DNA from: Rostrohypoxylon terebratum
Taxonomy: Eukaryota; Ascomycota; Sordariomycetes; Xylariales; Hypoxylaceae
DNA: 64,000 bases
Reading direction: 5' to 3'
Assembly (NCBI GenBank): GCA_022497145.1
Contig: MU385855.1
Coordinates: 124,001-188,000 of the forward strand
Part shown: piece after piece, positions 38,085 to 49,501 of the stretch
How the letters are laid out: each line of letters starts with the position of its first letter
Position numbering within the stretch: position 1 is the stretch's first letter
Notes under the pieces: generated by a model
What the model was told of the DNA's origin: nothing
What the model saw: only the letters and a program-made list of their open reading frames with translations
Databases searched by the model: none
Program-made: the position numbers and the translations under genes

Positions 38085-39721
38085 ATGAGCACGGCCAGAT
38101 TCTTCAGAATGGCAGCTTCTCGCCCCGTTCTGGACGGTGTCTTCAGTATGATACCACTCCCCCCTCCTACTCATGGAAAAAGCTAACCATACGTTTTCAA
38201 TAAGGCATCCACAAGCCAATGGGCATGAGTAGCGCACAGGTAATCCGGGATTGTCAGCACTACTTTAATCCCTCCAACCTCTTCAAGCCAATGATCGATC
38301 AAGAGAAGCACAACAGAAACCAGGAGTCTAACACAAAAAAGAAGCGACGCGGGTTTGGTAAGAGAGAGATCCAAGTCAAGATGGGTCATGGCGGGACACT
38401 TGATCCTCTTGCTACCGGCGTGTTGATTCTCGGCGTGGGAACGGGTACGAAATCCCTTCAGTCCTTTCTAGACTGCACAAAGGAGTACGAGACCGTCGTG
38501 CTTTTCGGTGCCAGTACCGATACCTATGACCGATGTGGTAGAATCCTTAAGAAGAAACCTTACCAACATATTACTCGAGACATGGTCGAAGAGGCCCTCG
38601 GTTCTTTCCGCGGCAAAACCCAGCAGATCCCTCCCATCTTCTCAGCCTTGAAGATGGATGGTAAGCCGCTTTACGAATACGCCCGAGAGGGGAAGGCATT
38701 GCCCCGAGAGATCCAGGCTCGAGACGTAGAGGTCAACAATATCGAATTGATCGAGTGGTATGAGCCCGGTGAACACTCCTATCGTTGGCCTGCCGGGGAA
38801 GCCACTGCCTTCGAACGCAGCTTTGCGGAGGAGGTCTTCAAGATCAAGGACCAACAGGCGACAGCGAAGCAACTTACTCCGGAGGAGAAAGAGGAGGAGA
38901 CCAAGGCGCTGAAAGCGCACGAACTCTTCAAGCGCAAGGCCGACAAGAGTGTAGATGCCCTTGTCTACGACCGAATCAACCACAAGCGCCAGAAGACCTC
39001 GCGGGCCTCCAAGAAGGGCCCGCCTATGATGATGTCGGGAGCCTTAGGCGACCTTCCTCCTGCGTCTCCGAAGCCAGGAAAAGGATCGAACCTGATCCCG
39101 GAGTCTGACCCAGATGCAGCTCTGCCTTGGGACGACAAGGGTCCCCCTGCCGCGAGAATCCGTATGACGGTTACCTCGGGCTTCTATGTCAGAAGCTTTT
39201 GCAATGACCTGGGCATGATGGTCAACTCTTCAGCAATGATGGCGGAACTTTGCAGATCGCGACAGGGCGATTTTGTTTTAGGCAGCCCCAACTGTATGGA
39301 CTACGCGGACCTCGAGAAAGGCGAGTCTGTCTGGGCACCTCAAGTCGAGAGCATGTTGGCCCTATGGAACAGCAAGGCGCAAGACAAGCCTTCTCAGCCG
39401 GCCATGAGAGCTCAACAACACGCGCCTAAAGGCGAGAGTTCTGGAGAATCGTCTAAGAGTGAACCTATCATTGAGTCTAAGGAGTCGGACGACGTCAAGG
39501 CTCCTGAAGAAAGCTCTTCTACCGAGAAGGCTCCGCTACCAACACCGGAGTCGTCTTCCCCCACTAGAGAACCTAAGGAGGCTAAGGACGACCTCAAATC
39601 GGACGCGACGACCGAGCTGGTATCTAGAGAAACCGCTCAGCCGCAGCCCAAGGAGGAGAACGTCGATGAAGAAGCCTCGGAAAAGGCATCTGGCGATGGT
39701 GCTGGCGCCGCCGCCGCCTAA
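38085..39721 (+). CDS. PUS4: tRNA pseudouridine-55 synthase, TruB/Pus4 family
   Basis: Exons 38085-38145 and 38205-39721 (59-bp intron, branch GCTAACC) give 525 residues. It isomerises U55 in the T-loop of tRNA. The N-terminal block GVFSIHKPMGMSS and the catalytic motif GHGGTLDPLATGVL, with nucleophile Asp at about residue 87, are intact. The blocks KEYETVVLFGASTDTYD, IPPIFSALKMDGKPLYEYAR and VTSGFYVRSFCNDLG follow, matching the TruB fold. Eukaryotic-type insertions appear at about residues 40-75 (basic) and 225-310 (Lys/Glu-rich). A disordered Ser/Glu/Lys tail of some 120 residues extends past the catalytic domain. An in-frame second ATG at 38109 would give 517 residues; initiation at the first could add a short, weakly basic leader of the mitochondrial type, so two products are possible. 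Converges with the DUF4048 gene. Confidence 0.93.
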
Positions 39722-40685
39722 ACTCCATCTATCTATTTGAGGCTCTTTTCGGGACGCACGAATGTCCTGTTGCCGGAGGCATGATGGCGTACTTGGGAAC
39801 GATTTGAGATTATTCATGAGTGACGCATTTGCATTGGTTGGGTGTTGGGTGCTGGTTCATTTGCATGCATACAACGCGCGGAGGGGCGCTATGAGAGATG
39901 TACATATCATCTACCAATTCAACACCAAGCGAGTTTGGTTTTGCTATTCATATTTGCTATCCAATATAGCTCATTATTATTAATGTTCTGCGTACTGGAC
40001 GATGAAGTGAAATGACTCCGTGAATGCCGCTCCGCTGGAAGAGTGCCCAGATACGTGTGCTGCAAATAAATTGTAGGGCACCTTAGAGGACGCTACCTGC
40101 TAAGCCCAACGCCCTGGAGCCCTGGAAGATCCTCTGAAATATCGGATACAACAGCATAGGTGCCATTTCGCAGAAAACCCGAATAGTATGTAAATGGTAG
40201 GTAAATTTGACAACTAAAACGAATCTATCTCATTGTACATTGTCGTCTAACTATCATGAGCTTCGTGATCATTAAGTATTACTTAAAAAAAAGCTGTCAT
40301 CACCAGATTCCTTTCCGTTCCCTAATTCCTGTCTAGTTCCCTGTAATTGGTGTATTGGAGACCCAAACCAAATACGTCGTCGTAATCCCGAACCCAAAAA
40401 ACCAGACTCGACCTAGGTAATACAGATTGTCTCGCGCTTCGCAAGACCTCGAATGTTTGTGCTCCTGTGGGGTAAAATGATACATGGAACTAGGTCCCGT
40501 CTGCCATAGTTCCTAACTGGGGATTTTATATCTACCTTACGATCGCCCTTCCCCTTTCCGATCCCAGTCCAGTTGTTTGCACAATGACCTGTAACACCTG
40601 TTATCTCCTTGCTCCGCCTCCCCTACGCCGATCTAGAGTTAGAGCGCCCACAACTCTAATTCCCACAATGACCTATAAAAGTGAT
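39722..40685. other. Intergenic region between convergent genes
   Basis: 964 bp between the 3' ends of the TruB and DUF4048 genes. It holds a CCTAGG word near 40413 and a GCCCTGGA duplication near 40110-40127. No gene seen. Confidence 0.6.
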
Positions 40686-42737
40686 TTAGAACGAGGTTGA
40701 ATCCGCAGGCGACGAAAGGCTCTTTTCCCACTCTTTGATGAAGTTCGACGTAGTGTTCTTCAGATTGCTAGGCGCTAGTCTAGTAAGGATGGCTGCTGGG
40801 AACTCTTCAAGCTTGCTTGGCGTCTGCGGAGATGGGGAGCGGAGCTCGCTCCGGGACTGCTTACGTCTCCTATTCTTGAAATGTTAGATGGGTATGCAAG
40901 ACAAAATTTAAGAAGCTGATACCGACATGAGACGAGTCGGCAAAATCGATGTGCCTTGCACGGGTTGGTGTCTCATTGGATGATGGTTGGCTTACAGTGT
41001 CCCGTTGTTTTCGTTGGCCTTTTCGGGGATTGCGGTTATGATATCTCCGTTCACAGTGCTACCACTCCATCGGGATGTCTTGACATTTGGAGATTCCCAA
41101 TTCGACCAATCCTCATCATCAAAACTGTCGAATGAGAGTGGCGTCCAGGAGAAATGTTTCTTGGCCTTAGTTTCGGCTCTTGACGTGGTACGTCTATGTT
41201 GGTAACGATCATTGAAGCTGTCTGTGGATTTCCTGCTAGGGGTCTCTGTCGCCGATTCCGGCTCGTCCTGGAATGGTATGCGACCACGGCCCGAAGCAGA
41301 TGCGCGAATTGTGTCCTGGTCGCCTTCCATCCTAGATAATCGAGATATCATTTCGCTAGTTCTGTGTGTGGTCCCCGAGATTGCTTCGTCGCCGACAGTC
41401 GCTTGCCTTATGTCTTCAACAAATGTCCATAGGCCTTGCTTGAGTTCGTTAGCCATCTGTTTCATACCAATTGTGGGCTGGTATGGCTGGCTCTGGCGAG
41501 GTGCCCATGTTGCACGCTTGTTGATAGGAGGTGGACTGGTGATTGATGGCGGCTTAGAGTGTGGGTCAGCAGATCTAACTTCATTATCATCGCCATTTGT
41601 TGATCTCGTTGGCGACAATAACGATAGGGTACGAGCATGTCCGCCGCGAATGACTGTCCTCTTAGAATCCTTAGGAGTACTCTGGCTCTGCGCACGAAGA
41701 ATAGCCTTTCTGCGCTCCAACTCGCTATTATATCGTACGCTTGCATTTTCGTCGTATCCCCATGGTGCATCCAAAACAGACGCCATTGCTTGAAGGGGCT
41801 CGACGTTTCTATGGGATGCTCGTTTTCTATATGCAGCAGAACTTGTCCACTGCCTTTTAAGTTTCCTCAATTCATCCTCAGCTCGCACTAGCTCTTCACG
41901 AAGTTCCAATACGCGACGCTCTTGGGCAGCAATGGCAACAATAAAATCATTCGGGTCGGTCGGCGAACTAAGTGCTGAGCTGTCTATGGGAGTTGGAGGC
42001 ACTGAGGAAGTAGGTGTAGGTCTCGAAGGAAAGCTGTTAGGTTGCGCAATTGGCAACGTTAAGGAAAGTCGATTGGAATTTCGAGATGTTGTCGAGGTAG
42101 AACGAGTGGACCGTGTATGAGACGTCTCACTTAGAGGTGGCGGCGAAGACATCGAGCCTAGATTAGAGTCTCCGTCGGCCTCTTCGTCTACGATACTCTC
42201 TTTATGGCCAGCATGTGGTGTTGCGTGAGATGGATCGGGTGTTGGATTACTGGTAGAACCCGTAGCAGCAGCGATTTCTGGGGTCGCGGAAACGGAAAGG
42301 GCCGCATCGAGAGAAGCGACAGAGTCTTGCAACCCGCGAAGTCGACACTGTTCGACTGCCATATTCGCCCAGATAAGTGATTTTATGAAATTTTTTAGTG
42401 AACGAGACTGCAATAATTGTTCGGCAGTGAGATTTCCGGTTGATCTCCGCCTGTGAAAAGGAGTGGCTGGGAAACTGCTGGCACGTCGGTGCTTACTTTT
42501 CCCAGAAAAAGACTGTTTCGAATATAAAGATGCAATTATGTTGCTTAGTCTCTTGTCACTGAAGAGAGTGTTGGAGCGGGCAGTAGTAATCAAACAAATT
42601 TGTAAAAGTTGAGTGGATTTCATGGACATAAAAAAAACATAATCGGCCACCCGGCGAGGCAGATGGCGATCAAAATTCAGGGCGGTGACTGGAGCTCGCT
42701 TGGACAGACTGGGAAATTGGGGGGTACGCAGCACCAC
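40686..42737 (-). CDS. DUF4048-type fungal protein of unknown function
   Basis: Two exons, 42737-40996 and 40869-40686, spliced over a 126-bp intron with branch CTAAC, give 641 residues. Without the splice the protein would end six codons into the intron region after NNGTL; the second exon adds a conserved-looking RRKQSRSELRSPSPQTPSK...FIKEWEKSLSS tail. The N-terminal half is Ser/Thr/Pro-rich and basic, with a predicted helical patch around SLKNFIKSLIWANMAVEQCRL. A Glu/Arg-rich coiled-coil segment at about residues 275-310 (AAQERRVLELREELVRAED) followed by HRNVEPLQAMASVLDAPWGY is the part I match to DUF4048. A Trp-rich acidic patch (DDEDWSNWE) lies near residue 550. No enzymatic motif or membrane segment is visible. 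The family name is from memory of its pattern and is moderately sure; the gene model is strong. Confidence 0.8.
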
Positions 42738-43566
42738 TCAGATTTGCTCTGTTAGGGATGCAATAGGAGGCCAAGTTAACCCCAAGAAGACCAAGTAAGC
42801 TGTACGGTTCGGCCGGGGTATATAGTAGTTAGACCTTGTTAGGCGACGAATGATAGGTGAATATGCCAGGGTTGACGAGGACCGGGGGAGCCCATTCTCT
42901 TCCTAAAGGAGGGGACGATATTCGAGTTGCAGATTATAGTATAGTAGTAGGAGTAGTCAGAGAGTCAGAGTAGTAGTATAGTGGATTTAAAAAAAGAATG
43001 TGGTTGTTTGTTTGTTTGTTTGAAGTTTTCTAACGAGTGAGATCGCGTAATCGACGACAGCTGTAGATTGTTTTCAAAAGTTGTAAAGTTGTAAAGTTGT
43101 AACAGACAGGAGTTGATGAGTTGATGACAGGTAGGGTGCAGGGAAGGTCATAGTAGAAAAGAGATCCGACCCTGATGATTTGGTGTCGCGTTTGACGGGC
43201 TTTGCTTTAATTTCATTTCGTTGTATTTATTTTGATGGATTTGTTTCCCCTCGATCCCCGTTCGATCCCGGGTCAACCAAACGGAAACTCCACAAATCCA
43301 ATCGTGAGCTCATCTCAAGGCTGCATGGGCTGTTTTGTGCATTCATGGCATTCACTGCCATTCAGGGGCAATGGCCAAGCTTCCACGCTTCCACGCTTCC
43401 ATCAGAATCGACGGTTCAGAATGGCGTCTGATGCGGAAAATTGCTTGCGCTTTGATTGGGAAGTTGTTTTTGGTTCCGAGAGTTCCCACGAGCCTTAACC
43501 TTGTAAGGTCCCAAAGTTCGAAATGAACAACCTTGCACTAAATGCGCTAAAGGTACTAACGTCGTA
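42738..43566. other. Intergenic region, promoter side of the DUF4048 gene
   Basis: It holds a GTTT microsatellite near 43007-43024, a TTGTAAAG tandem repeat near 43078-43102 and a TCCACGCT repeat near 43381-43400. No supported gene. Its last two bases (43565-43566) are the left TA duplication of the adjoining element. Confidence 0.55.
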
Positions 43567-43931
43567 CAGTAAACCTTGGCCATAACGATACGAAAAATTC
43601 AAAGGGTTATATATCGTTATATAAAAGTATCGCTATGGAAAAAGGGTCCACAATTGCCTAAATAGGTAAAGTATACTGAGCATGCACTTAGAAGTGGGTC
43701 TGTGCTTCTGGAACTAAGCAAATTAAGGCTAAAATACTACTTGAAATGGTAATATGTGGGCCATTTTATGATTTTGTATAACGATATTAGTGGTTAGTTT
43801 TTAAAAAGCTAACGATAATCATTATGGCAAAAATATCGTTATTTTACATATAAAATCGTGAAATCCTGTAATTTTTATCGTTATATAAAAATATCGTTAT
43901 AGAGTATAATCGTTATGGCCAAGGTTTACTG
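43567..43931. mobile_element. 365-bp MITE with 23-bp perfect terminal inverted repeats, Tc1/mariner-pogo type
   Basis: The ends are exact inverted repeats: 43567-43589 is the reverse complement of 43909-43931 (each end begins CAGTAAACCTTGGCCATAAC). Both ends are flanked by TA (43565-43566 and 43932-43933), the target duplication of Tc1/mariner-superfamily transposons, and the CAGT...AACC start resembles pogo/Tigger ends. A sub-terminal motif TATCGTTATATAAAA recurs inside both halves. The interior is AT-rich and has no open frame for a transposase, so it is non-autonomous and would need an enzyme encoded elsewhere. The identity of the two arms suggests recent activity. It lies about 480 bp upstream of the DNA ligase start codon. 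Confidence 0.9.
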
Positions 43932-44406
43932 TACTAAAATACCAGATGACGATTGGCTCCAACTGAAACCAACAAACACACACTTAGGTAATTAAGAATT
44001 GCTGGAGAATCCAAGACCTTCTCACGTGAGTACCCGTAAGTTGTATCGCGTAACACACGCGCTATCCTTGCACACTTCACACACACCACCATCGCAATTG
44101 CCTGATTGGTCTTTTGTTGGTAACACTTCAAAGGTGAGCACTTCAAAACGAGGGAAGGAATAAGGACGTCAGGCAACACAAGGAACACCAAAGGTTTCGA
44201 TCAAGTCTTAATTCGGACAAGTCAAAAGTCAAAAGTCAAAGGCAATGTTCTCTTTGCTGCCTATGTCCGCGAAGGCTCATTTCATTTTCCTACCTTTCTG
44301 AAACAAAATTCAAATGCCGGAATTTTGAGGTTTGAATCGAAGTCTTCTCTCTTCTACTCTGGCTTCTTCTGGCTTCTAAGGCTATTCGAACTCTGCTACA
44401 ACCTCA
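43932..44406. promoter_or_regulatory. Upstream region of the DNA ligase gene
   Basis: Opens with the right TA duplication of the preceding element (43932-43933). It has CACAC/CTTCAC repeats near 44055-44090, an AAAAGTC tandem near 44222-44241 and a TCTTCT-rich leader before the ATG at 44407. No regulator site is recognised. Confidence 0.5.
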
Positions 44407-47400
44407 ATGCCTTTTCCTTTTAGGTATATCTGTGACTTACTTCAACAGCTTGACGATGAAACTCGCCAAGATAAACACAAAAAACTTCCTACCAAAGCCA
44501 TAATTGAAACTTGGTTTAGCACGCACCGCTCGCATCTCGATGCGCATCAAGACCACGCATGCGCTATATTGTCTACTCTGCTGCCGGAGAGGAGAACAGA
44601 TCGAGTCTATTTCATCCAGACATCGAGGCTTGAGGGTATATTTGCCAAAGCCCTACTTCTAGGACATTCGAGAGTTCTGGAGTTACGGAGATACAAGACT
44701 CCGGAATTAGGCGTAGATCTTGCGGACTGCATTGAAGGTATCTTGTCACGTACGGTAAGTAACCTTTTGTTTAAAAAATGGTAGACGCTTGAAGAAGCCC
44801 ATTTAATCCCAAATCTCATTTGTTTTTATACTCGAGATACTAAACTAATTTTACATAAAGCCCAATCCATCGCATGAAAACAATGAGCTTACAGTAGAAG
44901 AGATCGACGATACCCTCAGCCACATTGCGGCTGCCTGCAGATTCAGCTCACCTGCAGTTAGGGCTTTAGCCAAAATTCCGAATACGAGGGATCAAGATAG
45001 ATCCCTCACCACCATTTACAGGCGACTCGGTCCGCGAGACGCAAAATGGTTCACCAGGTTAGTATTGAAAAATTACCAACCAGTGATCCTAAATGAGTGG
45101 ACTGTGTTCCACTGCTATCATCCTCTACTACCTCAGATGATGAAGGTTAGAGATGATTTCACCAAGGCCGCAGAATTTCTGCAGTATATCAGCCAATCAC
45201 CTCCTAGTCGAGGTGACATTGCAGGCATTTTGAAGCCGGTTATTGGAACAAAAGTCGGGCGCCAAACGTGGTTCAAGGGGAGAAGTATCAAGCACTGCCT
45301 TGATATGGCTAGGTCGCGGGACATGAGTTGCGAACAGAAGATTGATGGAGAATATTGTCAAATACACATTAATCTCCATAAACCACATTCCCCCATTCAA
45401 ATATTCTCAAAAAGTGGCAAAGATAGCACCCAGGCCCGACTTGCTCTTCACCGGTATGTACCTACCTAATCATTCAACCCTTCCCTACCTAGATTCGGAT
45501 TGATTAACCAAATTCCACAGAGTTATACAAGACTCGCTTAAATTAGGCACCTCGGACTGTCCACTCAAGACTGGATGTATTCTTGAAGGGGAGTTGGTGG
45601 TATATAGCAGCGAGGTACTACCGCCATCACTTGATCTTTTGGGGTGTGCGCATTCTAATTTGTATGATAGGAGAATAAGATCTTGCCATTCCACAAAATC
45701 CGCAAACATGTCACGCGTTCTGGCTCTTTCATAGGAATTAATTTTGACTCGCAGTTGGTACAACCCCTCTTTCATGTGAGACAGTTAACTAAGTTCTTCA
45801 CAGGCCACACGACTATGAGCATTTAATGATTATATATTTTGATGTACTAATGATCGATGATGAGTCATTGCTGGGCACTCGACAATCTGAGCGTTTCAGA
45901 CATTTGAGCGAACTCATAACTTGCCGGAAAGGTTGTGCTGAGTTAGTACAGCGTGAGATGATATCTTTCTCGCGCCCACCTGCCGCAGCAAAGTTGCGCG
46001 AGGCATTCGCGAAATGTATTGTTTCTCGCAAAGAAGGTCTTGTTTTGAAGCCGGACGAACCCTATTTTGACTTCAGTATTAATTCAAAGCCATACACTTG
46101 TAACATCAAACTGAAGAAGGAATACGTTCAAGGCTGGGGCGACGTAGGGGATTTTGCTGTTGTTGGCGCCTCTTATGACGCAGCCAAAGCGAAAGAGTAC
46201 AAGAGGTCCGGCGTTAAATGGACTCATTTCTTTATCGGATGTCTAGAAAATAAAGAAAGGGCACGAGTAAGGATAGAAAAGCCACGGTTTGTTGTAACCA
46301 ATGTGGTTGAGCTTCCTGAAGCCCTTCTATCGACCGTGATATCTCAATGTTTCCCATCTCCCGTCCCGTTTGGCCAGAACGAAGCCATTATTCTGGAGTT
46401 CAGGGGAGGCGAACTTACGAAACGGCCGACAGATGTTTTTCTAGATCCGCTAGTATTTGACATGCGCTGCTTCTCGTTTGATAAGGATGCAAACACTACT
46501 TTTTGGAGCATGAGATTCCCAACGGTCTCCAAAATTCACCACGATAGGACCTATTGGGATACGATCTCATTTGACGAACTTCAAGAGATTGCATCGGATG
46601 CCACGAAAGTGCCAGAAGCCGAAGATAGCCAAGAGCTGCGCGATTGGATAGCAGCGCTGGAAAAGGCAGATCCACGGGGTGTAGCCGTTGATGCTACCAC
46701 TCAGCAAAGCACCTCGTCAGAGGGGCTGCCGACCATATCACCTAGTAACAATTATTCGGAGAAGGAACTGCAACAAAATCCATCAACAGGAGCTACTGAT
46801 AACTCTGAATCTCGAAAATTGGCTTTGCCATCTTGTCCCAATACTGCGATTACAGCACAAAGCTCGCCGGAGTCTCCGAGGCTACTAGACGTCGAAAACT
46901 GTGCGACTGTATCAATAGGCCAGAAACGATCAGCTTCTGGTGCGATAGGAGCTGCTAATAAGTCACGGAAGCTTTCCAACCCAACTCCCATGAAATCAAA
47001 GTCAACAACCACATCCGCTAGCCAACCGCCTAGTCCAGTACGGACCAGACAACCACTTGATCAAATTGATGCCAATTCGCAATCTCAACTGTCTCAAGAG
47101 CTAGTACCTAATTCATCGGCACTTGAGATAACATCATCACCAACCAGCAATGTCATCAATTCGGCCAATCATTCTCTAGCTTTGCCATCTGCTATAGTTC
47201 ATCCATTGCCAGGTTCCATGGTGGAAGGCGACGAGTCGAGACAACAAAGGGCTGCCAAGTGTTGCTCACTGGCGGGGAATAAATGTGCATTGAAGAACTG
47301 CTCTATCCTATTGTCACCATACATTGCTCAATATCCATGGGTTACCGAAAATCTTCTCGGAGAACATGGCGTCCGCGATTTTATAGTAGATCCTCAGACG

Positions 47401-47694
47401 TGGAACCAAATGCCTGCGCCTCAAAGCTCAGCTAGTAAGTGGGACGAGTCCTCACAAAAGATGAGGAAAATACGATCTAGGAAGATATGTTTGGTGGAGT
47501 CGAGGCGCTCGGATGCGACGCAAGCATTCTACGGGAAGATAGAAGCAGCTGGCCTCAAGAAAAAAAACGGGGAACGTGCCTGGGTCGGCATCTACGACTG
47601 GCGAATTCTGGAAGATTTATCAGATCTGGAATCTGGGAAGACCAAGCCAGAGGGGATAGATCCGTGGAGGAAACATTACGTGGGAATTGCATAG
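44407..47694 (+). CDS. ATP-dependent DNA ligase (LIG4-like)
   Basis: Five exons, 44407-44754, 44861-45453, 45521-45614, 45671-45753 and 45804-47694, give 1002 residues. The enzyme seals DNA nicks through a lysyl-AMP intermediate. Residues 1-250 form a helical DNA-binding domain (DNA_ligase_A_N type). The adenylation domain has motif I EQKIDGEY with Lys276 as nucleophile, a GELVV block, FDVLMIDD (about 385-392), motif IV KEGLVLKP (about 449) and motif V NIKLKKEY (about 474). An OB-fold part follows, with RPTDVFLDPLVFDMRC and RFPTVSKIHHDR as in ligase IV relatives. The C-terminal 430 residues are a Ser/Pro-rich linker and a region (about residues 860-985) that looks BRCT-like. The fourth intron is 50 bp with a weak GTTGGT donor but a perfect TTAACTAAG branch, and it is required to keep frame. 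It may be a second, fungal-specific ligase besides canonical LIG4. Confidence 0.88.
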
Positions 47695-48068
47695 AAGGGA
47701 GTTAGAGGCATTTGGCATTTCCAGGGTGTTGCATTTAGATAGGGGCATACATAGCACTTTGGCAGCATCAGGATTAGAAGATACCCAATACGGCGTTCCT
47801 ACTAGACTAATAGAGAAGTTTCCTTTTCGCGTTTCTATCATCACGCCTCAAGCACTCGAGGATATGTAGAGTGTAGATCGATATGTTTCATGTTCGTCAA
47901 TGGTTGGTTAGTTGTAGGGTTGCATTATCATTACTGAACACGATATATACAACGACATATCGCCGTCTAGCTCTAAGGGATTCTAACTCGTAGATTTTAA
48001 TATATCTAGCACCAATAGACAAAAACTGCCCGTCCAATGACTCGAGATATGAGGCTGTGCTTCCCTAT
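47695..48068. other. Intergenic region between convergent genes
   Basis: 374 bp between the 3' ends of the ligase and ERG2 genes. Nothing further is seen. Confidence 0.6.
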
Positions 48069-48895
48069 CTACAACTTCCCAATCAGGAGGTTGCCGATCA
48101 TCTCCCTACCGGTGATGGCGACGGTGCGCCACATGGTGGGGAAGTCGAGGGTGCTGGTGAAGCCGTCGGCGAAACCGAAGAACAGCATGGGCGGGATCCA
48201 GCCGCGGGCGTACTCGAGAGCGAAGCAGCCCTCGGGCATCTTGTACTGCTTCACGATGCCGCGCTGGAGGTGGTGCACGCTGCCGGGGACGTAGACCTCA
48301 GGGGTGAAGTCGCCCGGGGCATGGGCCCATTGTTCGCCGTTCAGGATGTAGAAGTAGTCGTCGGCGGTGTGGCGGCCGGTGTGGCCTTCGGTGCCGACGG
48401 AGGTGCCGAAGATGATCAGGTACTCGGTTATGCCTGGTGGAGCGGGTTAGTCGGTGTGGGTTTGTGAATTGGCCATTGGCGATTGTCAAGTGTGGCTATC
48501 TGGCCAGATACGGGGGGATTGGGAATCTCTATCTTTTTTGGACGGGAGGGAAAGAACATACTAGCGTGGATGAGGTACATGCTGCCCATGGCACCGCCGG
48601 CGTTGTTGAAAACCCATTCCTCGGGCACGTTCCACTTGGGGTTCACGTGGGAGGGGTGGCTCTGCTTCAGCTCGGTGACGATGGACTCGACGATCTTGGC
48701 GGTGTCGTTGCCGCCGGCCTGGATGCCGCGCTGGGCGACGCCGTGCAGCTCGTCGATGCCGAAGACGTAGAAGCTCTCGAGGTTGCGCTCGAGCACGTAC
48801 ACGATCGGGTAGAAGACGCCGATCAGCACGCCGACGAAGGTCAGCAGCTTCGTGAGACCGCTCGTCGTCGAGGCGGAATTGTTGGGAGGCGCCAT
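48069..48895 (-). CDS. ERG2: Sterol C-8 isomerase (ERG2/sigma-1-receptor family)
   Basis: Exons 48895-48562 and 48433-48069 (128-bp intron, GTATGT donor, CCAG acceptor) give 232 residues. It converts fecosterol to episterol (delta-8 to delta-7) in the ER during ergosterol synthesis. One N-terminal membrane segment (about residues 16-34, LLTFVGVLIGVFYPIVYVLE) anchors it. The cupin-like body carries the family blocks WVFNNAGGAMGSMYLIHAS, TEYLIIFGTSVGTEGHTGRH, DDYFYILNGEQWAHAPGD and PGSVHHLQRGIVKQYKMPEGCFALEYARGWIPPML. The length and all blocks match functional homologues. The product is the known target of morpholine-type inhibitors. The gene is divergent from CSL4, sharing a 606-bp upstream region. 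Confidence 0.96.
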
Positions 48896-49501
48896 GGTTA
48901 CACGCGGTGAGGTTACTGGGGAGCGTGTTAGCGGATGGGCGAGAGGGAAACGAGATGCAGCTCTGGAGGGTTCGAAAAAGCTAGAGCCGGAGAGAGAGAG
49001 AGCTGCGTTACCTTACCTTTTTAAAGGACGGGAAGCGTGACGGGCGAGCTTCCTACGATGGAAGCGAAATTGTCAACAATATTAAAATTCGAAACTTTTT
49101 TTGCTTAAAAGCTCCTAGTACGTACTTGTTAATAGGGGTCCTGTTGACCTGTTGGCAGGTGTTTACCTTTTCGGGAAAGAGTGGAGCACGGGTAACCAGA
49201 CAGCCGGATCGCACCACATGTGATTGTTGATTGCGCTGTGGTGTGTTGGCCCTTGGGTGTTTTTGATGTACCCAAGTACCGGCAGCTTAGAGTTCCGAAA
49301 GTCTTAGCTCAGCCCATTCTTGCAGGACGGTCGGGGCAAAAGTTGTCCGTTATCCCGCGACAAGGTAGTTACATCATCCCTAACAAGTGAAAAAAGCGAG
49401 AAAAAAAGTTCGATATCCAATCACGATCAACGTAATCTGGGAACTTTAGACGGAAATTGCTATTGAATTAGGCGATTGACAAGATTCGACACACGATCGA
49501 T
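48896..49501. promoter_or_regulatory. Bidirectional promoter region, ERG2 and CSL4
   Basis: 606 bp separate the divergent start codons. A palindromic E-box-like CACATGTG lies at 49215-49222, near the middle. Sterol genes of many fungi are controlled by bHLH SREBP-type factors that can bind E-box-like sites. Whether this site is used is unknown. Confidence 0.4.
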
